Below are positions 21,657-30,352 of a stretch of DNA of 64,000 bases, in pieces. This DNA comes from Zea mays (taxonomy: Eukaryota > Streptophyta > Magnoliopsida > Poales > Poaceae): contig NC_050102.1 of assembly GCF_902167145.1 (NCBI RefSeq), positions 6,882,850-6,946,849 on the forward strand, written 5' to 3'. The position numbers were made by a program, and so were the translations under genes. The notes under the pieces were generated by a model that saw only the letters and a list, made by a program, of their open reading frames with translations, was not told where the DNA came from and did no database searches. Numbering within the stretch: the first letter of the stretch is position 1; the number at the start of each line of letters is the position of its first letter.

Positions 21657-22199
21657 ATGTCTTCTTCCTCCCTTATGCGTCGTGTCTTTTCATCTTCCAA
21701 GCCCCCGGATGGGGGGTATCCGCCGTCTTTCCGCCTCCTCGTTGGAGGAACGCAACTCCGTGGGAGTTGGTACCTTTTAGCCATCGTTCGGCTTCAAGGA
21801 TTTTCATCATGCAGCCCGGTCGCTTCCCCCCGCTGGCGGTCACCCAAGATGGTGACCTCCAGCTTGATGGTGGGGAGAAGCAAGCCGGGCTGCGATCTTG
21901 GTCCCACCCTCAGCTTCAAGGATGTTCATCATCCTCGCTGGGGTGGGGGCCGGGCTGAGCCGGCGCTCTACCTCCCACGCAGGTTCGCGGGTCACCCCTT
22001 CCCGCGGTGTTCGAGGGAGAGGGCGCTCACTGGCCCTGCAGGCGGCGCAGACTTAGACAACGTGGGGCTGATCGACGGCGGGCGTCGTCACCTCCAGCGT
22101 GTCGGAGTCGTCGGCTTGGCTCCCGGTGGCCCCCCTGCCGGAGGGCGGCTGCCGCGCCGTGTGCACGGGAGGACCACCCACGATGCCGCGCGCTGCTAG
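21657..22199 (+). CDS. Antisense ORF of the Tat-lineage 3' region (Huck-1)
   Basis: This 180-residue frame runs opposite to the element, between integrase and the 3' LTR. It starts MSSSSLMRRV, has a PPDGG motif near residue 20, and a core with MVGRSKPGC and SFKDVHHPRWGGGRAEP. The core recurs in the same frame at 40817-41674 and 52385-52957. No enzyme or structural domain is recognised. Tat-lineage elements are known to carry antisense ORFs in this place, of unknown function. Caution: another frame from 21767 is also open across part of the core in all three copies, so the coding frame is not proven. The product may be exon one of a spliced gene. Confidence 0.42.
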   Translation: MSSSSLMRRVFSSSKPPDGGYPPSFRLLVGGTQLRGSWYLLAIVRLQGFSSCSPVASPRWRSPKMVTSSLMVGRSKPGCDLGPTLSFKDVHHPRWGGGRAEPALYLPRRFAGHPFPRCSRERALTGPAGGADLDNVGLIDGGRRHLQRVGVVGLAPGGPPAGGRLPRRVHGRTTHDAARC

Positions 22200-22799
22200 G
22201 GCGGCGTTCGTGTTCTGGGGTGGCCCTGCTTTTGCACCGGGATGGCGCCCTCGCGCAGAGGCCGGTGCCCCACTCGTCTGGGAGGATTTGAGTGGGGATC
22301 TGCCGGGGGGCTGGTGGCCCCCGCCATCAGCGCCGAGGCGGAGGCGGCTTGAGAAGTCCCCGTCGCCGACGGGATCACCGCCACCATCCGCGCCCCGCGC
22401 CTCCGGCTCTTCGTACTTGTCCTCGCCCCTCGAGCGTGGGCGTGGGCGTGGGCAAGATTGCAGCAGCGCCCACCCTGAGGCCTGCACTGCTGCGGCTCGG
22501 CCATCCGGAGCGGGAGTCGTCGTCGTCGTAGTCAGAGCGGGCGGCGGCGAGCCGCTCGTCAGTCTTCAGTTGCTCCGCAGGCCTTCCCCATGGAGTGGGG
22601 TTGTTCGTACCTGCGGAGGGGGAACCGGAGTTCCGTTTGTAATGGCACTTCGAATGCCAGTGTTTTTGTTCATTGTGGCTGTCGAGGCCTAAACATGTAT
22701 GTAATTTCGGCACTGAGCCGTGTTTTTTCTTTATTTTCGAGCACTAAGTCTCGCCTGTCGATTATCTGAACCGCTTCACCAAGCATGAGTCGCCCCGTG

Positions 22800-23740
22800 T
22801 CAAGGTGACGAGTGAGGTATCCGTATCCCGGAGGCGTAGGAGTCCCTCGGCTCGATCACCCTTGTTGTCTGAGGCTCCTCTAGCTCAGTTAAAGGGACCC
22901 CTTGGCCGCTCTTCGATGAGCCGAGGCCAGGGGTAGCGATATCAGTACGAACAGAGGCGGAGTTGGCTCGAAAATGGGAACCTGGTTGGCCGGAGCCTAG
23001 CCGGGTTGCCCGTCAGCGGGGCTGACGCCGGAGTCGATCAGCCGAGGCCTCGGGTCGGGTTGGCGCCCTTGGAAGATGGTTGGCCGAGGCCCCAGGGGTA
23101 ACCGGCTGAGCCGCCTGCTCGGGCCGGATTCCCGGAGAAGTCCCCGGACCGCGTCACCGTCCGAGGCTGGGTCGGATCTCGCTGAAGGCGTCGTCGATGC
23201 CGAGGGTGCTGTAGCCCCCTTCCAGCGTGAAGATCCGAGCCTGCAGGATCAGATTATCTTGTAGCGTGTGCCTTCTGCGGCCGTCGAGGCCAGAAAACAC
23301 ACCCTCGCTGCGTCGTAAAGCCGCGTCTCCTTTCCTCTTATTTCGAGCATCTGGACTTTCCGTCGGTAACAGGGATGTTTGTGTGGGCGAGAGTTGCTTC
23401 TCGCGGAAGGTGATGAGTGAGGTATCCGTAACCCAGAGGCGTGGGAGTCCCTCGGCTCGGTCGGCCTTGCCGCTTACGCGTACTTTCGCCCGTCCACGAG
23501 GCCCTGTCACCGATTCAGTCGAGAAGGCTTGAAGGACCGCCTCGGCAGAAGAGCTTCCGAACGTGAAGACTTGTTCGGTCCGCGGAATCACTTTATCCGA
23601 ACGCGAGTTACTTATCGCAGAAGGTGATGAGTGAGGTATCCGTATCCCGGAGGCGTAGGAGTCCCTCGGCTCGGTCAGCCTTGGCTGCTTACGTGTACTC
23701 CGTCGTTTCCAGGATCCGCTTTTCGAAGTAGTCAAAAAGC
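22800..23740. repeat. Three dispersed copies of a 60-70 bp motif (Huck-1 3' region)
   Basis: GTGAGGTATCCGTA(T/A)CCC followed by GGAGTCCCTCGGCTCG occurs near 22812, 23418 and 23631, always after a tract resembling GAGTYRCTT...AAGGTGATGAG. The region shows no long frame of its own on the element strand. Huck-2 keeps all three copies near 53569, 54231 and 54445. Confidence 0.85.
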
Positions 23741-23914
23741 ACGAAAGAAATTCTGCTAAAAAGAGATCCTTTTTCGAGGAAAATTTCGACGCGGAGGGGG
23801 TCTCCCCCCTTTTAGCCCCCGAGGGAGGGTCGGGCTTTGCCGAGGCGAGGCCGACCCTTCCTTGATGACTAAACTTTGCGTGGGTGCGAGGTATATGAAC
23901 AACTTGAAAACATC

Positions 23915-25891
23915 TTAAGGGTAGAAGCGACGTAGCTGTTTGATGTTCCAAGCGTTGCCGTAGATCTCGCCTTGATTGTTGGCCAGCTTGTATGTTCCGG
24001 GCTTCAGGACTTTGGCGATGACGAATGGCCCCTCCCAGGGGGGCGTGAGCTTGTGCCTCCCTCGGGCGTCTTGCCGCAGCCGAAGCACCAGATCGCCCAC
24101 CTGGAGGTCTCGGGACCGGACCCCTCGGGCGTGGTAGCGTCGCAGGGACTGCTGGTACCGCGCCGAGTGTAGTAAGGCCTTGTCCCGAGCCTCTTCCAGC
24201 TGGTCCAGCGATTCTTCTCGGCTAGCTTGGTTGCTTTGATCGTTGTGGGCCCTCGTCCTCGGGGAGCCGTATTCCAGGTCAGTGGGCAAGATGGCCTCGG
24301 CCCCGTAGACCAGGAAGAACGGCGTGAAACCCGTGGCTCGGCTCGGCGTCGTCCTCAGGCTCCAGACCACCGAGGGGAGTTCCTTCATCCATCGCTTGCC
24401 GAACTTGTTGAGGCCGTTGTAAATCCGAGGCTTGAGCCCTTGTAGAATCATGTCGTTGGCACGCTCTACTTGCCCATTCGACATGGGATGAGCCACGGCA
24501 GCCCAGTCCACCCGGATGTGGTGACCTTCGCAAAAATCCAAGAATTTTCTGCCGGTGAACTGGGTACCGTTGTCGGTGATGATGGAGTTTGGGACCCCGA
24601 AGCGATGGATGATGTTGGTGAAGAACGCCACCGCCTGCTCGGACCTGATGCTGTTCAGGGGTCGGACCTCGATCCACTTGGAGAATTTGTCGATGGCGAC
24701 CAGCAGGTGCGTGTAGCCCCCGGGCACCTTCTGCAAGGGACCGACGAGGTCCAGACCCCATACAGCGAAGGGCCAGGTGATGGGTAGCGTATGCAGAGCC
24801 TGAGCGGGCAGGTGGGTCTGCTTCGCATAGAATTGGCACCCTTCGCAGGTGCGGACAATTCTAGTGGCGTCAGCCACCGCCGTTGGCCAGTAGAAGCCTT
24901 GCCGGAAGGCATTCCCGACAAGGGCTCGAGGCGCTGCATGATGGCCGCAAGCCCCCGAGTGTATTTCTTGCAGGAGTTCCTGACCTTCGGCGATGGAGAT
25001 GCATCGCTGGAGGATGCCCGAGGGGCTCCGGTGGTAGAGCTCCTCCTCATCGCCCAGCAAGACGAACGACTTGGCGCGTCGAGCTACCCGCCGAGCCTCG
25101 GCTTGGTCGAGGGGTAGCTCTCCCTGGCGGAGATATCGCAGGTATGGGGCCTGCCAATTTCGATCAGGCGTGGCCCCGCTCTGCTCCTCCTCGACGTGCA
25201 GTGCCTCGGCCCCTGGGGCTGAGGGTACCTCGGGCCGAACCGAGGGCGCCTCGGGCTGAGCCGAGGGTGCCTCGGGCTCGGGCGTGTTGTCGACCTTGAC
25301 GGAGGGTTGGTGCAGATCCCGGGAGAAGACGTCCGGGGGGACCGTCGTTCGCCCCGAGGCTATTTTAGCCAGCTCGTCTGCAGTCTCGTTGTAGCGCCGA
25401 GCGATGTGGTTGAGCTCGAGCCCGAAGAACTTGTCTTCTAGGCGCTGAACCTCATCGCAGTAGGCCTCCATCTTCGGGTCGCGGCAGTGGGAGTTCTTCA
25501 TGACTTGGTCGATGACGAGCTGCGAGTCACCGCGGGCGTCGAGGCGTCTGACCCTTAGCTCGATGGCGATCTGCAACCCGTTGACCAGAGCTTCGTACTC
25601 GGCCACATTGTTGGACGCCGGGAAATGGAGGCGTAGCACGTAGCGTAGGTGCTTCCCGAGGGGTGAGATGAAGAGCAGGCCCGCGCCGGCTCCCGTCTTC
25701 ATCAGCGACCCGTCGAAAAACATGGTCCAGAGCTCTGGTTGGATCGGAGCCGTCGGCAGCTGGGTGTCGACCCATTCAGCTACGAAGTCCGCCAACGCCT
25801 GGGACTTGATGGCTTTCCGAGGGGCGAACGAGATCGTTTCGCCCATGATTTCCACTGCCCACTTTGCGATCCTGCCCGAGGCCTCTCGGCA
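23915..25891 (-). CDS. pol: Huck-1 Pol C-terminal part: second RNase H and integrase
   Basis: The frame is open for about 658 residues after the TAG at 25892-25894. First comes an archaeal-type RNase H (MFFDGSLMKTGAGAG, SNNVAEYEAL, DSQLVI, ETADELAKIA), the extra RNase H that marks Tat elements. A variable linker rich in A, P and E follows, then integrase: zinc region (HSGACGHHA, CEGCQFYA), catalytic core (WGLDLVGP, ITDNGTQF, SNGQVERAN, the D,D,E triad) and the C-terminal GPY/F-like part (PPWEGPFVIAKV). It ends RRFYP at 23915. Catalytic residues are intact. Upstream stops mean it could be made only by read-through. Confidence 0.92.
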   Translation of the reverse strand, partial: CREASGRIAKWAVEIMGETISFAPRKAIKSQALADFVAEWVDTQLPTAPIQPELWTMFFDGSLMKTGAGAGLLFISPLGKHLRYVLRLHFPASNNVAEYEALVNGLQIAIELRVRRLDARGDSQLVIDQVMKNSHCRDPKMEAYCDEVQRLEDKFFGLELNHIARRYNETADELAKIASGRTTVPPDVFSRDLHQPSVKVDNTPEPEAPSAQPEAPSVRPEVPSAPGAEALHVEEEQSGATPDRNWQAPYLRYLRQGELPLDQAEARRVARRAKSFVLLGDEEELYHRSPSGILQRCISIAEGQELLQEIHSGACGHHAAPRALVGNAFRQGFYWPTAVADATRIVRTCEGCQFYAKQTHLPAQALHTLPITWPFAVWGLDLVGPLQKVPGGYTHLLVAIDKFSKWIEVRPLNSIRSEQAVAFFTNIIHRFGVPNSIITDNGTQFTGRKFLDFCEGHHIRVDWAAVAHPMSNGQVERANDMILQGLKPRIYNGLNKFGKRWMKELPSVVWSLRTTPSRATGFTPFFLVYGAEAILPTDLEYGSPRTRAHNDQSNQASREESLDQLEEARDKALLHSARYQQSLRRYHARGVRSRDLQVGDLVLRLRQDARGRHKLTPPWEGPFVIAKVLKPGTYKLANNQGEIYGNAWNIKQLRRFYP

Positions 25892-27043
25892 CTAGATGAT
25901 CTCCCCCAGGGGGAAGGATGACACCACAGTTATCGGATGAGACTCGAAGTAGTGTCGTAACTTCCGCCTTGTCAGGATCACAGCATACAGCAGCTTCTGA
26001 ACTTGTGGGTAGCGGATCTTGGTCTCGGACAATACTTCGCTGACGAAGTAGACTGGCCTCTGAACGGGCAATGCATGCCCTTCTTCTTGCCTCTCGACTA
26101 CAATCGCGGCGCTAACCACCTGAGTGGTAGCGGCGACGTAGACCAAAAGGGCTTCTCCATCAGCTCTTTCGCCGAGGCGTGAGATGAAGCGGCTCAGGGC
26201 CGCGAGGCATCCCATGACCCTCTGTACGCCTTTTAAGTCCTTGATGGGTCCCATGCTGGTGATAGCTGCGATCTTCTCCGGGTTGGCTTCGATGCCTCGC
26301 TCGGAGACAATGAACCCCAGGAGCATGCCCCGGGGCACCCCGAAGACACACTTCTCAGGATTGAGCTTGACTCCTTTCGCCTTGAGACATCGGAATGTCA
26401 CTCCAAGGTCGGAGAGGAGGTCGGAAGCCTTCCTTGTCTTGACTACGATGTCATCGACGTAGGCCTCGACTGTGCGACCGATGTGTTCGCCGAACACATG
26501 GTTCATGCACCGCTGGTACGTCGCGCCCGCATTCCTCAGACCGAACGGCATGGTGACATAGCAGTACATGCCGAACGGCGTGATGAAAGAAGTCGCGAGT
26601 TGGTCGGACTCTTTCATCCGGATCTGGTGATACCCTGAGTAGGCATCGAGGAAGGACAGGGTTTCGCACCCAGCAGTGGAATCCACGATTTGATCGATGC
26701 GAGGCAGAGGGTAGGGAACCTTCGGACATGTTTTGTTGAGACCAGTGTAGTCTACACACATCCGCCATTTCCCCCCTTTCTTCCTCACAAGCACAGGGTT
26801 GGCAAGCCATTCGGGATGGAATACCTCTTTGATGAACCCTGCTGCCATTAGCTTGTGGATCTCCTCGCCTGTCACTCTGCGCTTCTCCTCGTCGAATCGG
26901 CGCAGAGGCTGCCTGACGGGTCGGGCTCCGGCCCGAATATCCAGCGAGTGCTCGGCGACATCCCTCGGTATGTCGGGCATGTCCGAGGGACTCCACGCAA
27001 AGACGTCGGCGTTTGCGCGGAGAAAGTCGACGAGCACTGCTTC
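25892..27043 (-). pseudogene. pol: Huck-1 Pol middle part: reverse transcriptase and first RNase H (deleted)
   Basis: It is in the same frame as gag-protease but set off by TAG stops at both ends (27044-27046 and 25892-25894). RT motifs are present: [45 protein letters not shown] and catalytic [10 protein letters not shown]. After [13 protein letters not shown] the sequence jumps to [12 protein letters not shown], so the connection between RT and the first RNase H seems to lack about 50 residues compared with the usual family layout, an in-frame deletion. The first RNase H that follows ([12 protein letters not shown]) is the degenerate copy expected in Tat elements. The result is probably not a working polymerase. 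Confidence 0.88.
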
Positions 27044-30000
27044 CTATTTGGGGTCGAGCCCGGAACCAATCCGGATCTGCTTGGAGGTGTCGCCACAGGG
27101 GTCGAGAGGGACGGCCTTAACCGTCTCCGCTGGCTCAAAGTTGCCGGCATGACGCTTCACGTCTGGCACCTCTTTGGAGAGGTTCTCCAGGTCGGCGATG
27201 AGGGCCTCGGACTCGGCGAGGGCCTCGGCGTACTCCACGCACTCCACGTCGCATTCGAACGCGTGTTTGTACGTGGGGCCGACGGTGATGACCCCGTTGG
27301 GGCCCGGCATCTTGAGCTTCAGGTAGGTGTAGTTGGGGACGGCCATGAACTTCGCGTAGCATGGCCTTCCCAATATCGCGTGGTAGGTTCCTCGGAACCC
27401 GACCACCTCGAACGTCAAGGTCTCCCTTCGGAAGTTGGAGGGCATTCCGAAGCAGACGGGGAGGTCGAGTCGTCCAAGGGGCTGGACGCGCTTCCCAGGG
27501 ATGATCCCGTGGAAGGGCGCAACGCCTGCTCGGACGGAGGACAGATCGACGCGCAGGAGCTTGAGGGTCTCGGCGTAGATGATGTTGAGGCAGCTGCCCC
27601 CATCCATCAGGACCTTGGTGAGCCTGACGTTGCCGACGATGGGGTCGACGACGAGCGGGTATTTCCCCGGGCTCGGCACATGGTCGGGGTGGTCAGCCTG
27701 GTCGAAGGTGATGGGCTTGTCGGACCAGTCTAGGTAGACTGGCGCCGCCACCTTCACCGAGCAGACCTCCCGGCGCTCTTGCTTGCGATGCCGAGCCGAG
27801 GTATTCGCCGCATGCCCACCGTAGATCATGAAGCAGTCGCGGACCTCGGGGAACTCTCCTGCTTGGTGATCTTCTTTCTTGTCGTCGTCGTGGGCCCTGC
27901 CACCATCCCCGGGTGGCCCGGCCCTGTGGAAGTGGCGCCGAAGCATGACGCACTCCTCGAGAGTGTGCTTAACGGGCCCCTGATGGTAGGGGCACGACTC
28001 CTTGAGCATCTTGTCGAAGAGGTTAGCACCTCCGGGGGGCTTCCGAGGGTTCTTGTACTCGGCGGCGGCGACAAGGTCCGCGTCAGCGGCGTCGCGTTTC
28101 GATTGCGACTTCTTCTTGCCCTTCTTCTTGGCGCCGCGCGGAGTAGACGCCTCGGGAGCCTCTTCCGATGGGCGGCCCTGGGGCTGCTTGTCCTTTCGGA
28201 AGATAGCCTCAACCGCCTCCTGGCCAGAGGCGAACTTGGTGGCGATGTCCATCAGCTCGCTCGCCCTGGTGGGGGTCTTGCGACCCAACTTACTCACCAG
28301 GTCGCGGCAGGTGGTGCCGGCAAGGAACGCGCCGATGACGTCCGAGTCGGTGATGTTGGGCAGCTCGGTGCGCTGCTTCGAGAATCGCTGGATGTAGTCC
28401 CGGAGCGACTCTCCCGGCTGTTGCCGACAGCTCCGAAGGTCCCAGGAATTTCCGGGGCGCACGTACGTGCCCTGGAAATTGCCGGCGAAGGCTTGGACCA
28501 AGTCGTCCCAGTTGGAGATCTGCCCCGGAGGCAGGTGCTCCAACCAGGCGCGAGCAGTGTCGGAGAGGAACAGGGGAAGGTTGCGGATGATGAGGTTGTC
28601 GTCGTCCGTTCCACCCAGTTGGCAGGCCAGGCGGTAGTCCGCGAGCCACAGTTCCGGCCTCGTTTCCCCCGAGTACTTTGTGATAGTAGTCGGGGGTCGG
28701 AACCGGGTCGGGAACGGCGCCCGTCGGATGGCCCGACTGAAGGCCTGCGGACCGGGTGGTTCGGGCGAGGGACTCCGATCCTCCCCGCTGTCGTAGCGCC
28801 CCCCACGCCTGGGGTGGTAGCCTCGGCGCACCCTTTCGTCGAGGTGGGCCCGACGGTCGCGTCGATGGTGCTCGTTGCCGAGGTGGCCCGGGGCCGCAGG
28901 CGCGGTGTTGCGCGTGCGCCCGGTGTAGACCGAGGCTTCCCGCATAAATCGGGAAGTCGCGGCGTGAGGCTCCGAGGGGTATCCCTGCCTTCGGGAGGCA
29001 GTGCTCTCGGCCCGTCGGGCCGCGGCGCCTTCCAGGAGATTCTTGAGCTCTCCCTGGATTCGCCGACCCTCGGTGGTTGATGGCTCCGGCATCGTGCGGA
29101 GGAGCATCGCTGCGGCTGCCAGGTTCTGACCAACCCCGCTGGATGCGGGCGGCGGCCTGAGCCTGACATCGTTGGCGACGCGGTGCTGGAGACCTTGGGG
29201 CAGGTGACGTATTTCTTCGGCCGGGGGTTGGCCCGCCCATACCTGCCCGACGTCCCGGCGGATCGTCTCAAGCGCCCCTGTTCCCTCGTCGAGCCTGGCC
29301 TGCACCCCGCGGACTTGCTCGAGCTGTGGGTCGTGACCCCCCGCCGGAACGGGGACCACAGCTAGCTCCCGCGGGATGTCGGCGCGAGGCACCGGCCTAG
29401 GAAAATCACCGTCCTCCGGCATGCCAAGATGGTTGCCTTCGGAGGGATCCCCTAGCTCGACGTGGAAACATTCGCGGCTTGGGCCGCAGTCCTCGTCATC
29501 AAGGTTGCGGCTTCCGTCGGAACAGTCGGAGAGGTAGTAGTCACATGCGGTCATGAAGTCCCGCATGGCACTGGGGTTGCCAAATCCAGAGAAATCCCAA
29601 CAGATGCTGGGATCGTCATCTTCCTCGGACCCAGAGGGCCCGTAGGTCGAGACGTCTGTCAATCGGTCCCAAGGCGACCGCATACGGAACCCCAGTGGGG
29701 TTGCACTCGCCTCAATGAGAGCGCCCGCCAAAGCGAGGTCGCTTGGCGGGTTGAGGCCGAGTCGAAATGACGTAAGATGGGAGTTAGTCAGTACCTTTTG
29801 GTCGACGAGGAGCGACGTAGTCACATCGGGGACTGGTTGCACCATCGTCTCAGGTACGAGGGCGACGTCCTGCAAGCTCTCCGCGAGTGCACCGGCGTCG
29901 TCTTCTTGCTCGGGATCAGCGTGTCGCGGGGGGACGGCGCCTGCCTTCATCTCGAACGTGAGGTCGACGCCCGGCGTGCCCTCTGTTGGGGCGCTGGGAA

Positions 30001-30292
30001 CGTCGATTCGCTCGACGGCCGACGAAGCGCGGCCTCCCGCTTGGCCTTGGTTGCCCCGCCTTCTCCTCCGTTGGCGGGGGAGAGGACGGGGCGAGCTCGA
30101 ACGTTGTTCTTCCACCACGCGGGGAAGATGTCGTCGGTTCCGCCGCCGGTGGGCGGGTTGTCGGCCGCCATTGTCGTTGTCGCGCGGCGGTGGAAGGAGT
30201 ATCATGTCGTAGCCGCCGTCGAACGACATGAACTCGAGACTCCCGAAACGGAGCACTGTCCCGGGCCGGAGAGGTTGCTGGAGACTACCCAT
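27044..30292 (-). CDS. gag: Huck-1 Gag and aspartic protease
   Basis: The frame is open upstream through the PBS into the LTR, so the start is chosen as the first Met after the PBS (30292, MGSLQQPLRP); Met at 30229 is an alternative. It gives about 1080 residues. A long low-complexity N-terminal half is followed by the retrotransposon Gag core (RFRPPTTITKYSGETRPELW, TARAWLEHLPPG, GESLRDYIQRF), a CPYHQG...HTLEEC zinc-like motif, then a retropepsin-like protease (KVLMDGGSCLNI, GRLDLPVCFG, ILGRPCYAKF). D-G-G in place of D-S/T-G at the active site is, as I recall, usual for this group. It ends at a TAG at 27044-27046 where the frame continues straight into RT, so this stop is probably a mutation. 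Confidence 0.87.
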   Translation of the reverse strand: MGSLQQPLRPGTVLRFGSLEFMSFDGGYDMILLPPPRDNDNGGRQPAHRRRNRRHLPRVVEEQRSSSPRPLPRQRRRRRGNQGQAGGRASSAVERIDVPSAPTEGTPGVDLTFEMKAGAVPPRHADPEQEDDAGALAESLQDVALVPETMVQPVPDVTTSLLVDQKVLTNSHLTSFRLGLNPPSDLALAGALIEASATPLGFRMRSPWDRLTDVSTYGPSGSEEDDDPSICWDFSGFGNPSAMRDFMTACDYYLSDCSDGSRNLDDEDCGPSRECFHVELGDPSEGNHLGMPEDGDFPRPVPRADIPRELAVVPVPAGGHDPQLEQVRGVQARLDEGTGALETIRRDVGQVWAGQPPAEEIRHLPQGLQHRVANDVRLRPPPASSGVGQNLAAAAMLLRTMPEPSTTEGRRIQGELKNLLEGAAARRAESTASRRQGYPSEPHAATSRFMREASVYTGRTRNTAPAAPGHLGNEHHRRDRRAHLDERVRRGYHPRRGGRYDSGEDRSPSPEPPGPQAFSRAIRRAPFPTRFRPPTTITKYSGETRPELWLADYRLACQLGGTDDDNLIIRNLPLFLSDTARAWLEHLPPGQISNWDDLVQAFAGNFQGTYVRPGNSWDLRSCRQQPGESLRDYIQRFSKQRTELPNITDSDVIGAFLAGTTCRDLVSKLGRKTPTRASELMDIATKFASGQEAVEAIFRKDKQPQGRPSEEAPEASTPRGAKKKGKKKSQSKRDAADADLVAAAEYKNPRKPPGGANLFDKMLKESCPYHQGPVKHTLEECVMLRRHFHRAGPPGDGGRAHDDDKKEDHQAGEFPEVRDCFMIYGGHAANTSARHRKQERREVCSVKVAAPVYLDWSDKPITFDQADHPDHVPSPGKYPLVVDPIVGNVRLTKVLMDGGSCLNIIYAETLKLLRVDLSSVRAGVAPFHGIIPGKRVQPLGRLDLPVCFGMPSNFRRETLTFEVVGFRGTYHAILGRPCYAKFMAVPNYTYLKLKMPGPNGVITVGPTYKHAFECDVECVEYAEALAESEALIADLENLSKEVPDVKRHAGNFEPAETVKAVPLDPCGDTSKQIRIGSGLDPK

Positions 30293-30335
30293 CTGGAGCT
30301 TGACGGGAAGCTGTTCGTCAGCACGCAGCAGGCCC

Positions 30336-30351
30336 CTACCTGGCGCGCCAA
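30336..30351 (-). promoter_or_regulatory. Primer binding site of Huck-1
   Basis: The minus strand reads TTGGCGCGCCAGGTAG, one base inside the 5' LTR. The element at 39005-46442 has the same motif in the same place, so both use the same tRNA. I do not assign the tRNA from sequence alone. Confidence 0.8.
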
Positions 30352-30352
30352 C

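Noticed and set aside
27779..29080. 433-residue plus-strand frame inside Huck-1 gag (also 26855-27733 and others)
   Set aside because: It is the shadow of GC-rich gag-pol coding on the minus strand. It shows no motif and does not match the antisense ORF of the 3' region.
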